Source: Bacillota bacterium
GTDB lineage: Bacteria > Bacillota > Clostridia > Christensenellales > Aristaeellaceae
Length of the DNA stretch: 34,567 nucleotides
NCBI GenBank assembly: GCA_023415145.1
Contig: JAEZLW010000161.1
Location: 1 to 34,567 of the forward strand
Direction: 5' to 3'
The stretch's first letter is position 1, and every line of letters begins with the position of its first letter. Shown piece after piece: positions 1 through 8,029 of the stretch. The notes below the pieces were generated by a model. The model saw only the letters and a program-made list of their open reading frames with translations. It searched no databases and was not told where the DNA came from. A program made the position numbers and the translations under genes.

Positions 1-160
1 GGGTGTACAGAGCGTTCACTCAAAATCGCTGGAGGTTGTCAAACAAAGTTTTTCTTCTCGGGCTGAGCTTGGCGCTGTCTGCATACAAAGCATGGGACAG
101 GAATCGCAGCATCATAACCCCAAACCAACCGCTATTGCAATCGTACCTTGGCGTTATTCA

Positions 161-190
161 TTGACTGTTGGAAAAGCATGCAATATTTAT
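161..190 (+). promoter_or_regulatory. weak candidate promoter for the GH4 gene
   Basis: A TTGACT hexamer (161-166) is followed after 17 bases by a poor -10 match, TATTTA (184-189). The first 244 bases hold no convincing gene: an open frame runs in from 92 to the GH4 start, but its first 51 codons do not look like a protein domain and have no good ribosome binding site. The -10 match is only 3 of 6, so this is a suggestion only. Confidence 0.2.
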
Positions 191-244
191 TGCCGACAGA
201 ACCGGTTTTGTGAAATGACAAGCGAAAGAGTGGGGGATGAATCC

Positions 245-1759
245 ATGTCGTTCAAGGTCACTTTTATTGGCGCAGGCAGCCTTGGTTTTACGCGCGCATT
301 GCTGACGGATATCCTTTCCGTCCCGGAATTTCATGATATCGAAGTTGCTTTCACGGATATCAGCCAGCACAATCTGGACATGGTCACCCAATTGTGCCAG
401 CGCGACATCGATATGAATGGGCTGAAAATTCAGATTTATGCGACCACGAACCGGCGCGAAGCGCTCAAAGGCGCCAGGTATGTCATCAACAGCGTACGCA
501 TCGGCGGCCTGGAGGCCTTTGCGACGGACATCAACATCCCGTTGAAGTACGGGGTGGATCAATGCGTTGGCGACACGCTGTGCGTCGGCGGCATTATGTA
601 TGGCCAGCGTGTAATCGCGGCGATGCTGGACTTTTGCAAGGACATGCGTGAGGTGTGCGCGCCTGGCGTGCTGCATTTGAACTACTCCAACCCCAATGCC
701 ATGGTGACTTGGGCCTGCAATACCTATGGCGGTGTTAACACCATAGGCCTGTGTCACGGCGTACAGCACGGGCATGAACAGATTGCCAAAGCGCTGGGCT
801 ACAAGAAAGAAGAAGTGGACATCATTTGCGCCGGGCTGAACCACCAAACCTGGTACATCTCCGTCAAGCATAACGGCGAGAGTTTGCTGGATCAGATTCT
901 TCCCGCGTTTGAAAAGGATGAGTACCTGTCACGTACGGAAAAGGTGCGCATTGACATCCTTCGCCGGTTCGGCTACTACTCCACCGAATCCAACGGTCAC
1001 CTGAGCGAATATCTGGCCTGGTACAGGAAGCGTCCGGACGAGCTCATGAAATGGATCGACGTGCAGCAGGATTCATGGATCAGTTGGATCAACGGGGAGA
1101 CCGCAGGCTACTTGCGTGTATGCACCGAAGGCCGCAACTGGTTTGAGGTGGACTTTCCCAATTGGCTCAAGGAGCCGCCGAGAAAGTACGATGGAACGGA
1201 TCGCGGCAGTGAACACGGCTCCTATATTATTGAAGGGTTGGAAACCGGCCGCACCTACAGGGGACATTTCAATGTGATCAACAACGGGGCCATCACAAAC
1301 CTGCCTGACGACTGCGTTGTTGAGGTACCGGGCTATGTCAGCTTTAACGGTGTGCAGATCCCGAAGGTAGGCGATTTGCCGCTGGGGTGCGCTGCGATTT
1401 GCGCCCAGTCCGTCAGTGTGCAGCGTATGGCAGTCAAGGCTGCGGTAACCGGTGATGCCACCCTGCTCAAACAGGCAGTGCTGCTCGATCCGCTTACCGG
1501 CGCGGTCTGCAATCCGCCGGAAGTGTGGCAGATGGTCGATGAGATGCTTATTGCCCAGGCACAATGGCTGCCGCAGTACCAAGATGCCATACAACAGGCA
1601 AAAGAGCGTTTTGCAAGGGGCAACCTGATTCCCACCAGAGACGGTTACATGGGTGCAGCCCGCTTAGGTGTCAAAAGCATTGAACAGATGAGCGAGGATA
1701 AAGCAAAATCACGGGCCATGGCCAGCGCGGCCGCCAAGGAGAACATCGGTAGTCAATGA
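245..1759 (+). CDS. GH4 family glycosidase, alpha-glucuronidase/galacturonidase-like
   Basis: Glycoside hydrolase family 4 enzyme, which cleaves glycosides by a transient NAD+-dependent oxidation with a divalent metal (usually Mn2+), in the cytoplasm. The N-terminus has the dinucleotide-binding motif GAGSLGF (residues 9-15). NYSNPNAM lies at 146-153, the metal-binding cysteine is in CHGVQHG (170-176) and the second metal ligand in NHQTWY (199-204). The CHG signature is, from family knowledge, linked to uronide-cleaving members (LplD-type alpha-galacturonidase, alpha-glucuronidase) rather than the CHS alpha-galactosidases or the CN/CD phospho-glycosidases. I chose the ATG at 245, preceded by GGGGGAT, over the upstream ATG at 92 because residue 1 then starts the Rossmann fold. 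Length 504 residues, slightly longer than many relatives. Family assignment is firm; substrate is inferred. Confidence 0.9.
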   Translation: MSFKVTFIGAGSLGFTRALLTDILSVPEFHDIEVAFTDISQHNLDMVTQLCQRDIDMNGLKIQIYATTNRREALKGARYVINSVRIGGLEAFATDINIPLKYGVDQCVGDTLCVGGIMYGQRVIAAMLDFCKDMREVCAPGVLHLNYSNPNAMVTWACNTYGGVNTIGLCHGVQHGHEQIAKALGYKKEEVDIICAGLNHQTWYISVKHNGESLLDQILPAFEKDEYLSRTEKVRIDILRRFGYYSTESNGHLSEYLAWYRKRPDELMKWIDVQQDSWISWINGETAGYLRVCTEGRNWFEVDFPNWLKEPPRKYDGTDRGSEHGSYIIEGLETGRTYRGHFNVINNGAITNLPDDCVVEVPGYVSFNGVQIPKVGDLPLGCAAICAQSVSVQRMAVKAAVTGDATLLKQAVLLDPLTGAVCNPPEVWQMVDEMLIAQAQWLPQYQDAIQQAKERFARGNLIPTRDGYMGAARLGVKSIEQMSEDKAKSRAMASAAAKENIGSQ

Positions 1760-1814
1760 AAGGCATGATGTATCCAAGTGATACTAAGAGAAAAAAACAA
1801 GAGAGGAAAGTTTG

Positions 1815-1890
1815 ATGAAGAAGGTGATTCGGCAAGTTGTATCGGTCTCCTTGTAAGTCTGATGATGTGTGCCTGTCTTCAACATGGTGA
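1815..1890 (+). pseudogene. remnant of a lipoprotein signal peptide (probable lost solute-binding protein)
   Basis: A good ribosome binding site (GAGAGGAAAG, 1801-1810) precedes an ATG at 1815 that opens MKKVIRQVVSVSL and then stops at 1854. In another frame from about 1853 the reading continues VSLMMCACLQ, which is what the hydrophobic core and lipobox of a lipoprotein signal peptide would look like. Together they resemble the start of a sugar-binding lipoprotein with a one-base frame change and no mature domain after it. The position right after a glycosidase gene fits a lost transporter component. The call rests on pattern only; a chance open frame (1778-1984) covers the same bases. Confidence 0.4.
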
Positions 1891-1919
1891 TCTTGATGAA
1901 CTTTATTTACTGAACAGAA

Positions 1920-1955
1920 GCTGCCATCCGATTATTGAGTCAGTCGGATGGCAGC
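1920..1955 (+). terminator. strong hairpin downstream of the GH4 gene
   Basis: A perfect 12-base-pair stem: GCTGCCATCCGA (1920-1931) pairs with TCGGATGGCAGC (1944-1955) around a 12-base loop. It is followed by CTCTTGTGCT, which has few consecutive T residues, so it is a weak intrinsic terminator at best. It may end transcription of the GH4 gene or protect the 3' end of its message. Confidence 0.45.
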
Positions 1956-1980
1956 CTCTTGTGCTAAATGGAACCGCTTA

Positions 1981-2010
1981 TTGACAAAGCAAGCTTTTAT
2001 AGACTATATT
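1981..2010 (+). promoter_or_regulatory. candidate promoter for the Ig-repeat surface protein
   Basis: TTGACA (1981-1986, perfect) and TATATT (2005-2010, 5 of 6) are separated by 18 bases. The transcript would have an untranslated leader of roughly 200 bases before the gene starting at 2214. The same bases can be read as part of a decayed coding fragment, so the match could be chance. Confidence 0.35.
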
Positions 2011-2157
2011 GATGATCAGGATGCTTGGTAAAACCGTATGCCTACCAATGATGAAGTGAATGTGGAATCAGGCGAGCCGTGGCGTACAAGAAATGATCTA
2101 ACAATCAAGATCTTCAGATCCTGGCCGAACCCAGTCTGGTTGCATTTTTATGTGTAA
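1981..2157 (+). pseudogene. possible decayed coding fragment of unknown family
   Basis: One frame reads LTKQAFIDYIDDQDAW, then a TAA (2029-2031), then NRMPTNDEVNVESGEPW and onward to a stop at 2155. The residue make-up is protein-like on both sides of the stop and reads as one segment interrupted by a nonsense codon. There is no ribosome binding site or proper start, and I do not recognise the family. It lies between the broken lipoprotein start and the intact surface-protein gene, so the whole 1.76-2.2 kb stretch may be the scar of a deletion. No other gene is visible in this stretch. Confidence 0.3.
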
Positions 2158-2213
2158 ACGAAAACTACATGCAGTTTGTCAGAAAACACAACATACAAAA
2201 GGATGGAAAACGC

Positions 2214-4358
2214 ATGGATAACCGATATGCATCCCATTTCCGCAAAAACGTTTTTCCGGCAGTTGTTGCAAGCATTTTGATGCTTATCTTGTTTTTTGTA
2301 CTTCCCGCCAATGCGTCGGGCCGGGACGGCCCGACCATCACTGAACAGCCAGCGAATGCGGTTGTATCGGTCGGTGAGTCCGCCACCTTTCGTGTCACCG
2401 CCATCGGTGATGGAACTTTGAACTACCAGTGGTATCGCGTGGGCATTGATGGGCGCGACGACCAGTTGGTAGGCACTTTTTCCACATATGAAACCGGTGC
2501 TGTCACCACGGAAAATTCAGGGCAGCAGTATTATGTCATCGTAATGGATGATAACGGCTCGGCAGTAAGCCTCCTGGTTTCACTTATTGTCACGGAGGGA
2601 TTATCGATTACAAGTCAGCCCGAGGACGCAACCGTAATATCCGGCAATTCTGCAACGTTCACCATTGAAGCAGCCGGCGACCAACCTCATACCTATCAAT
2701 GGTATGTGGACAGGAATACCGGCAGTTGGGCGGAACATGGAAGCGGCGAATCAAGCTACTCCACCCATTCCGTCACCGCCGAACAGGAAGGCTGGCGGTT
2801 TTATGTGCGTGTGACGGGCGCAAGCGGCGCTTATGTTGACAGCAGCATCGCAACGCTGCACGTTATAGACGGTTTGATGTTCACTGTGCAGCCGGAAGAT
2901 GCGCGCATCGTAACCGGTGGCACGGCGACATTTACCGCCAACGCAACCGGGCCGGGCGAACTCACCTATCAATGGTATGCCGACTACGGTGACGGACGGT
3001 GGAGCGCCGTCGGCCCCGGCGGCAAATCCTATACAACACCGGCCGTCACCATGGACTATAATGGGTATACCTATATGTGCCGGGTGTTTGGCGATGAGGG
3101 CAGGTCACTGGACAGCAACCCCGCCTCATTAACCGTCATCCTGCCCTCGCCCAGCATTACCCGCGACCCGGATCATGTATACGCACATGCCGGCGACACA
3201 GGCACCTTCACCATCGAAGCGCAAGGCGATGAGCCGCTGTCCTATCTCTGGTCCGTCAACTATGGCAATGGCCAGTGGCACGAGCTTGGCGAAACCGGCA
3301 GCACGTATATCACCGAACCGCTGACCCAGGCACATGGCGTTTACCAATACCGCTGTACCGTCAGCGACGTAAACGGCAGGTCGAAAACCAGTGAACCAGG
3401 TATTGTATGCATGTCTCCTATCATCACCACGGCTTCTCTGCCGGATGGAACGGCCGGTTCACCCTACAGCCTGGCTCTGACTGCCTCTGGCACAGCGCCC
3501 TTTCACTGGACGGTGAATGAGGGCACCTTACCCCCTGGGCTTGACTTGACGTCTTCAGGAATCCTCTGCGGCACACCCATGGCTCCAGGCACCCATACTT
3601 TTTCCGTGCAGGCGGGAAACGCGGCTGGTAACGATGCCCAAACCTTTGGCATGGTGATCGATTCTGCACCGGTGCATGTTGCGCCTGTGACATTGACCTT
3701 TGACAGCCTGGCGGAAGGTTATCTGCTGCCGGAGAAGCAAACGGTAACGGTGACGAATACCGGAGATCAAAACATATCACTGTACCAGCCTGCCGCCGTT
3801 TCCTATACCATCGGCTCACTGTCCGGCACTTCCATCCCGCCCGGCGGTTCCGCTATCTTTACCGTGGTGCCCAAAACAGGCCTGGCAGCAGGTACCTGGA
3901 ATGAGAAAATTGCAGTATTGGGTTCTTATGGTGTGAATGCTCATGTGGATGTTACCTTTACCTGCACTGAACCTATGGATTACTTTATCTTGGATGGCGA
4001 TGGAAGCACCTATGAACAGGATGACCCGGATTCTCAAGACATCATAATCACAGCCAACGGGGATATCAACAATTTTACCGGTCTGTCCATGAACGGTGAG
4101 CCCGTAGATGAAAGCAACTATGATGTCATGGAAGGCAGTACCATTGTAACTTTGCACCATGATTTCCTGAGCACCCTGATGCCAGGCACATACACCCTTA
4201 CCATCCATTTTACAGACGGTCAGGCCAAGGCGAGTTTTGTGGTATATGAGCGGATGCCTGTCACTGGCGACAATCACGTGATCACCGTCTGCGCCGCTTT
4301 GATTGCGTTGAGCATCCTGGGCCTGCTGCTTAACATGAGAAGGCACGCGATCAAGTAA
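2214..4358 (+). CDS. sortase-anchored surface protein with Ig-like repeats
   Basis: A 714-residue secreted wall protein. An N-terminal membrane segment (about 14-34) serves as signal peptide, ending near PANASG. Four Ig-like repeats follow (about 40-127, 131-217, 221-309, 313-400), each with a QPxxAxVxxGxxATF-like opening and a YQWY or YLWS strand. Next come a putative-Ig (He_PIG-like) domain (402-484, with LPPGLDL and GTP turns), another beta-sandwich (about 488-584) and a domain resembling the X2/CBM_X2 type (about 588-678). The tail is MPVTGD (681-686), a hydrophobic stretch (688-707) and MRRHAIK, the layout of an LPxTG-class sorting signal. The start at 2214 has AAAGGATGG before it and is preferred over 2169. 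Likely an adhesin or glycan-binding display protein; no catalytic domain is seen and the ligand is unknown. It stands alone between a decayed region and a convergent gene. Confidence 0.85.
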   Translation: MDNRYASHFRKNVFPAVVASILMLILFFVLPANASGRDGPTITEQPANAVVSVGESATFRVTAIGDGTLNYQWYRVGIDGRDDQLVGTFSTYETGAVTTENSGQQYYVIVMDDNGSAVSLLVSLIVTEGLSITSQPEDATVISGNSATFTIEAAGDQPHTYQWYVDRNTGSWAEHGSGESSYSTHSVTAEQEGWRFYVRVTGASGAYVDSSIATLHVIDGLMFTVQPEDARIVTGGTATFTANATGPGELTYQWYADYGDGRWSAVGPGGKSYTTPAVTMDYNGYTYMCRVFGDEGRSLDSNPASLTVILPSPSITRDPDHVYAHAGDTGTFTIEAQGDEPLSYLWSVNYGNGQWHELGETGSTYITEPLTQAHGVYQYRCTVSDVNGRSKTSEPGIVCMSPIITTASLPDGTAGSPYSLALTASGTAPFHWTVNEGTLPPGLDLTSSGILCGTPMAPGTHTFSVQAGNAAGNDAQTFGMVIDSAPVHVAPVTLTFDSLAEGYLLPEKQTVTVTNTGDQNISLYQPAAVSYTIGSLSGTSIPPGGSAIFTVVPKTGLAAGTWNEKIAVLGSYGVNAHVDVTFTCTEPMDYFILDGDGSTYEQDDPDSQDIIITANGDINNFTGLSMNGEPVDESNYDVMEGSTIVTLHHDFLSTLMPGTYTLTIHFTDGQAKASFVVYERMPVTGDNHVITVCAALIALSILGLLLNMRRHAIK

Positions 4359-4580
4359 CAGATATGTTGCCGGACTATCTGTCCAAAGAGCATTTCATCA
4401 AGGTTCTGCGCCATGAAATGAAGGATGAGATGATTTTTGGCGGACATCAAATGACTATATCAGCCCCATGGGCAGCCGGTGATGTTCGACCTGCAGGTTT
4501 GGTGGAAATTCTCGGCTGTGAGCTGTTTCCGGCCAATGTGAAGAAAGCAGTCGGATGCGATCCCTTTATAGATAACCAAA

Positions 4581-4617
4581 GACAGCATCGCCGGTGCGCC
4601 CCACCGATGATGCTGTC
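4581..4617 (-). terminator. convergent-gene hairpin, probable terminator of the oxoamine synthase gene
   Basis: GACAGCATC (4581-4589) pairs with GATGCTGTC (4609-4617), and an inner CGGTG/CACCG (4592-4596, 4602-4606) extends the stem. Read on the minus strand the hairpin is followed by TTTGGTTAT, a modest T-rich tail. It lies in the 308-base gap between two convergent genes (4359-4666), where I see no convincing coding sequence on either strand. Confidence 0.45.
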
Positions 4618-4666
4618 ACTTTGCATGGATGAAAACATGTTACTTTGCTGCGAGTCCATGGTGCTA

Positions 4667-5848
4667 TTAAAGCAGGCCGTGCTTTATGAGCACACTCTCG
4701 ATGATGCCTGCGGCTTCGTCGATGAGCTCCTCGGTGATTGTGGCCATCAGGCTGAGACGCAGCATACAGCCGTTTTCAGGCGCGGCAGGCGGCAGCACAG
4801 CGTTGACGTACACGCCGGCATCGTATATCTCTTTGGCAATTGTAAGCGTTGTAACCATATCATTCGTGTTGATGGCGATGATGGGCGTGGGTGAATCAAC
4901 AATATGGATGTTCCGCGAAGTCAGCGCACGCTTCATATAGCGGGCCATATCGTTTAGCCGAGTCACTCTTTCCGGATGCGTCCTGATGATCTCAAGCGCT
5001 TTGATGGAAGCGGCGCAGGATGCGGGTGTGATGGAGGCGGAAAAGATGAACGGACGTGACTTGTGCCGGACATAGTTCGCCACAACGGATGAGGACGCCA
5101 TAAATCCGCCCAGGCTGGCGAGGGATTTGGAGAAGGTGCTCATGATGATGTCAACCTCATCCTCAAGCCCGAAGTAGGAGCCCGTGCCACGGCCGCCTTC
5201 GCCGATCACGCCAAAGCCATGGGCGTCATCCACCAAAAGCTGCGCGTTGTATTTCTTCTTGAGTTTTACGATCTCAGGCAGTTTGCAAATGTCACCGCTC
5301 ATGCTGAAAACGCCGTCCGTGATAATCAGCTTGCCTGCCTTTTCCGGCAGATCAGCTAAAGCTGCTTCCAGGTCCTCCATGTCGGAATGGCGGTAACGCA
5401 CCATCCGGCTGTAGCTCAGCTTGCTGCCATCATAGATGCTGGCATGGTTTTCTGCATCGCAGACGGCATAATCGGTATGCCCGCACAGTGCGCTGATGAT
5501 TCCCAGATTCGTCTGGAAACCTGTAGAAAAGGTAACGGCAGCTTCCTTGCGGACGAAAGAAGCGATGTCCTTTTCGAGTGTTACGTGAAGGTCCAGTGTG
5601 CCGTTTAGGAAGCGTGAGCCGGAGCAGCCCGTACCGTATTTTTCGATCGCCTCTATTGCGGCACGCTTGACTTCCTCGTGATTGGTAAGACCCAGGTAGT
5701 TGTTTGAGCCGAGCATAATCCGGCGCTTGCCTTCCATGATAACTTCATTGTCCTGACGGGATTGGAGCTCGTGGAAGTATGGATACAGGCCCATTTGTTT
5801 GACAACTTCCACGTCGTGGAAGTTCTCACATTTCGTGAATACTGACAT
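4667..5848 (-). CDS. alpha-oxoamine synthase (serine palmitoyltransferase / KBL-like), PLP enzyme
   Basis: Pyridoxal-phosphate enzyme of the alpha-oxoamine synthase family, which joins an amino acid to an acyl-CoA with loss of CO2. Visible signatures: GSNNYLGLT (47-55), GTGCSGSRFLNGTLDLH (72-88), His135 in ENHAS that stacks on the cofactor, VDDAHGFGV (206-214), and the Schiff-base lysine K241 in TFSKSLASLGG. Length 393, normal for the family. Segments such as GLYPYF near residue 20 and GSRFLNGTLDLH recall Bacteroides serine palmitoyltransferase as I remember it, more than 2-amino-3-ketobutyrate ligase or BioF. No threonine dehydrogenase (tdh) or biotin gene is next to it. Start has GGGGGAT upstream. 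Family certain; substrate open between sphingoid-base, aminoketone and glycine C-acetyltransferase activities. Confidence 0.85.
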   Translation of the reverse strand: MSVFTKCENFHDVEVVKQMGLYPYFHELQSRQDNEVIMEGKRRIMLGSNNYLGLTNHEEVKRAAIEAIEKYGTGCSGSRFLNGTLDLHVTLEKDIASFVRKEAAVTFSTGFQTNLGIISALCGHTDYAVCDAENHASIYDGSKLSYSRMVRYRHSDMEDLEAALADLPEKAGKLIITDGVFSMSGDICKLPEIVKLKKKYNAQLLVDDAHGFGVIGEGGRGTGSYFGLEDEVDIIMSTFSKSLASLGGFMASSSVVANYVRHKSRPFIFSASITPASCAASIKALEIIRTHPERVTRLNDMARYMKRALTSRNIHIVDSPTPIIAINTNDMVTTLTIAKEIYDAGVYVNAVLPPAAPENGCMLRLSLMATITEELIDEAAGIIESVLIKHGLL

Positions 5849-5890
5849 GGCGATCCCCCAGTCCTCAAATAATTGCAGAATAATAAAGAT

Positions 5891-5919
5891 ATATTAGCAT
5901 AAAGCGATGGGATTTACAA
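5891..5919 (-). promoter_or_regulatory. weak candidate promoter for the oxoamine synthase gene
   Basis: On the minus strand TTGTAA (5914-5919) and TAATAT (5891-5896) are 17 bases apart, each matching the vegetative consensus at 4 of 6 positions, about 40 bases ahead of the start codon. Position and spacing fit; sequence match is modest. Confidence 0.3.
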
Positions 5920-6013
5920 AGACATTTCTTTGCTTTCATTACAGATAGCAGTTGTTTGCATGTGATGATCCTGGACACATGCCGGTTCCTGAACCATTAT
6001 TTCATTTACGGGC

Positions 6014-6043
6014 TTGACTTTGGGCTTTGTAAAAGACTAACAT
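6014..6043 (+). promoter_or_regulatory. weak candidate promoter for the URO-D-like gene
   Basis: TTGACT (6014-6019) is followed after 18 bases by TAACAT (6038-6043). This would give a leader of about 65 bases before the GAGGAGGG ribosome binding site at 6101-6108. The -10 element matches at 4 of 6 positions. Confidence 0.3.
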
Positions 6044-6115
6044 AGTAGCAGCTATTCGGCCGCCGCAGCACAGTGCGCTGCATGGATTGTGCCGCATGTT
6101 GAGGAGGGAGCATCC

Positions 6116-7103
6116 ATGCCAGATAAGGAAATCTGCCCCATCCTGAAAAAGTGGGATGGTACCATGACGGATAGGGAACGGTTCAACCGGCAGATGCATT
6201 TTCAATCTGTAGACCGCTCGTTCAACATGGAATTCGGCTACTGGGACGAGCTGTTTGACAAGTGGGAATTGTTCCGTGCCCAAAACATCCGCTCAAATGA
6301 GGAGGCGGATGTGCTGTTCTCCTTTGATCCTTTGGGGTACGTTCGCGGTGAGCTTTTCCTGTATCCGCCCTTTGAGGAAATGGTGATCGAACAGCGGGAA
6401 AAAACAAATATTATCATCAACAGGGACGGTTTAACCGCTGAAGTGCCAAGGGACAGGCATGACACCATCCCGCACTTTATTCATTCCTCTATTGAAACGC
6501 CGGAGGATTGGCAGCGTGTCAAGGAAGAGCGCTTCCAGGTGAATGACCCGCGGCGCCTGCCCGACATCGAGAAGCTGAAAAAACTGTACCCAGAAAACAG
6601 AGGGTTTCCCCTGGGCGTTGACTGCGGTTCCATGATCGGCCGCATCAGGGATTTGCTGACCTTTGAGGGCTTGTGCTATGCGGTGTACGACTATCCGGAA
6701 ATGCTGGAAGACATGATCGAAACCACCTGCCAGATCATTGAGCGTTTCCATCGATGTGTGGTACACCGACTGTGACGGCGATGTGCGGCCTATTTTGCCC
6801 ATTTTGCTGGATTGCGGCATCAACTGCCTGTTCCCTTATGAGGTGAACAGCTGCGCTCATCCCGGGCAATTGCTGGACCAGTACGCCGGACAATTGCGCA
6901 TCATGGGCGGGTTTGACAAAATGCAGCTGATTGAAGGCAAGCAGGCCATCAAGGCATACATGGAATCGCTCCTGCCCTACGTTCAGCGGGGAGGTTTCAT
7001 TCCCTTTTGCGACCACAGGTGCCCGGCGGACGTATCCCAGGAAAACTACCTGTACTACCTTGAACTGAAGGAAAAAATGTTCGGCATCACCAATCGTTCA
7101 TAG
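6116..7103 (+). pseudogene. URO-D-like protein gene with internal deletion and frameshift
   Basis: The gene begins well (GAGGAGGG, then ATG at 6116) and reads as a uroporphyrinogen-decarboxylase-fold protein of the kind found beside sugar transporters in Clostridia, through DYPEMLEDMIETTCQIIERF (ending 6748). The frame then runs into HRCVVHRL and a stop at 6775. From 6750 another frame continues with DVWYTDCDGD, INCLFPYEVNSCAHPG, LRIMGG, GGFIPFCDH and a normal C-terminus ending at 7103. From my knowledge of the family's layout, roughly 40-60 residues that should lie between IERF and DVWYTD are missing, so this is a deletion with a frame change at about 6748-6750, not simple slippage. The product would lack part of the barrel and is probably non-functional. 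The stop overlaps the convergent AraC gene by 6 bases. Confidence 0.8.
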
Positions 7104-7991
7104 CGCCTGATAATTGTCGATGCGCAATGTGTTTTTGCCAAGGCAGGCAACGTATTGCTGCGGCGATAAATCCGTTTCCTTTTTGAACGCCTTGTAAAAG
7201 CTGGAATATTCCCGAAAGCCGCATAGCAGGAAAACATCAGTTGGATTGATTCCCGACTGAATGAGAAGCTTGGCTTGAATAATGCGCTTGGCAATGATGT
7301 ATTGGTACACCGACCTGTTGGTATAGCTCTTGAACTCGCGGATCAGATGGTATTTGCTGATGAAAAACCGGCTGCTCACATCGTCCAGGGAAAGCTCCTG
7401 TCCGATGTGCGCATTGATATAGGCAATAACGTCGGCCACCCGTTTGGATGACCGTGAGCTTGGCTCATCCCTGGCTTCGCCAAAGAGTGTACACAGCCTG
7501 GTCATCAAAATAATCAGCTTGCAGCGGTTGATCAGCTTTTGTTGCGGCTGCGCGCCCACAGCGTCATTGATGATCTCGCTGATGGTGTACCGGCATGCGG
7601 CAAAATCCTTGTCCGACAGTGAATGGCAGAACTTGCCCCGGCTGATGCAGCCATCGATGATATCCAACAGCGGAAAATCTTTGGAGCCCATATCACGCAA
7701 GGCATTCCGGCTGATATAAATGAACATCCGTTCATAATACGCTTCCGTATTGTGATGATACGCACGGTGCATGCGGCCGGGCGGAACGATAACCACGTCG
7801 CCAGGCTTCATGCGGTAAGCGTATTCCTCGATGATGTAGGAAGCGTCGCCGGAGATGAAAAAGAAAATTTCATAAAAGTCATGGCTGTGAAATTCAGGCG
7901 TTATCCTTCGATGGCTTGCCAGATGATACAATTCGTATTCCCGTTCATCCTCCATAGGATTGAATAAATCCCATGCCGTCAATGTATTCAT
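7098..7991 (-). CDS. AraC family transcriptional regulator of the adjacent sugar locus
   Basis: A 297-residue regulator. The N-terminal half is a cupin-type sensor domain (EFHSHDFYEIFFF at 33-45, MKPGDVVIVPPGRMHR at 61-76) expected to bind a sugar or derivative. The C-terminal hundred residues form the double helix-turn-helix DNA-binding domain (LSLDDVSSRFFISKYHL, then a second helix pair ending in LSPQQYV). The ATG at 7991 has GGGAAGTGAG upstream on the minus strand; an open frame continues to 8234 but its extra 81 residues lack a domain and would run across the divergent control region, so I reject the longer form. Divergent from the permease/binding-protein run, the standard arrangement for a local activator of an LplABC-type operon. 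Confidence 0.9.
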   Translation of the reverse strand: MNTLTAWDLFNPMEDEREYELYHLASHRRITPEFHSHDFYEIFFFISGDASYIIEEYAYRMKPGDVVIVPPGRMHRAYHHNTEAYYERMFIYISRNALRDMGSKDFPLLDIIDGCISRGKFCHSLSDKDFAACRYTISEIINDAVGAQPQQKLINRCKLIILMTRLCTLFGEARDEPSSRSSKRVADVIAYINAHIGQELSLDDVSSRFFISKYHLIREFKSYTNRSVYQYIIAKRIIQAKLLIQSGINPTDVFLLCGFREYSSFYKAFKKETDLSPQQYVACLGKNTLRIDNYQAL

Positions 7992-8029
7992 TTCACTCAC
8001 TTCCCAGACAGCATCATATATCAACTTTT

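Noticed and set aside
158..871. Minus-strand open frame opposite the GH4 gene
   Set aside because: No recognisable domain or start signal; the plus strand carries the GH4 motifs.
3424..3819. Minus-strand open frame (131 codons) opposite the surface-protein gene
   Set aside because: Arginine- and proline-rich composition typical of an antisense shadow; no start signal.
4364..4894. Plus-strand open frame running into the oxoamine synthase gene
   Set aside because: Its second half is antisense to a certain gene, its first half shows no known motif, and there is no ribosome binding site. The 4359-4666 gap is better explained as intergenic with a terminator.
6738..7103. Separate gene starting at 6738 for the second half of the URO-D-like protein
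   Set aside because: The apparent start (MSVS) is inside the first half and lacks a ribosome binding site; both parts belong to one fold, so a disrupted gene is the better account.
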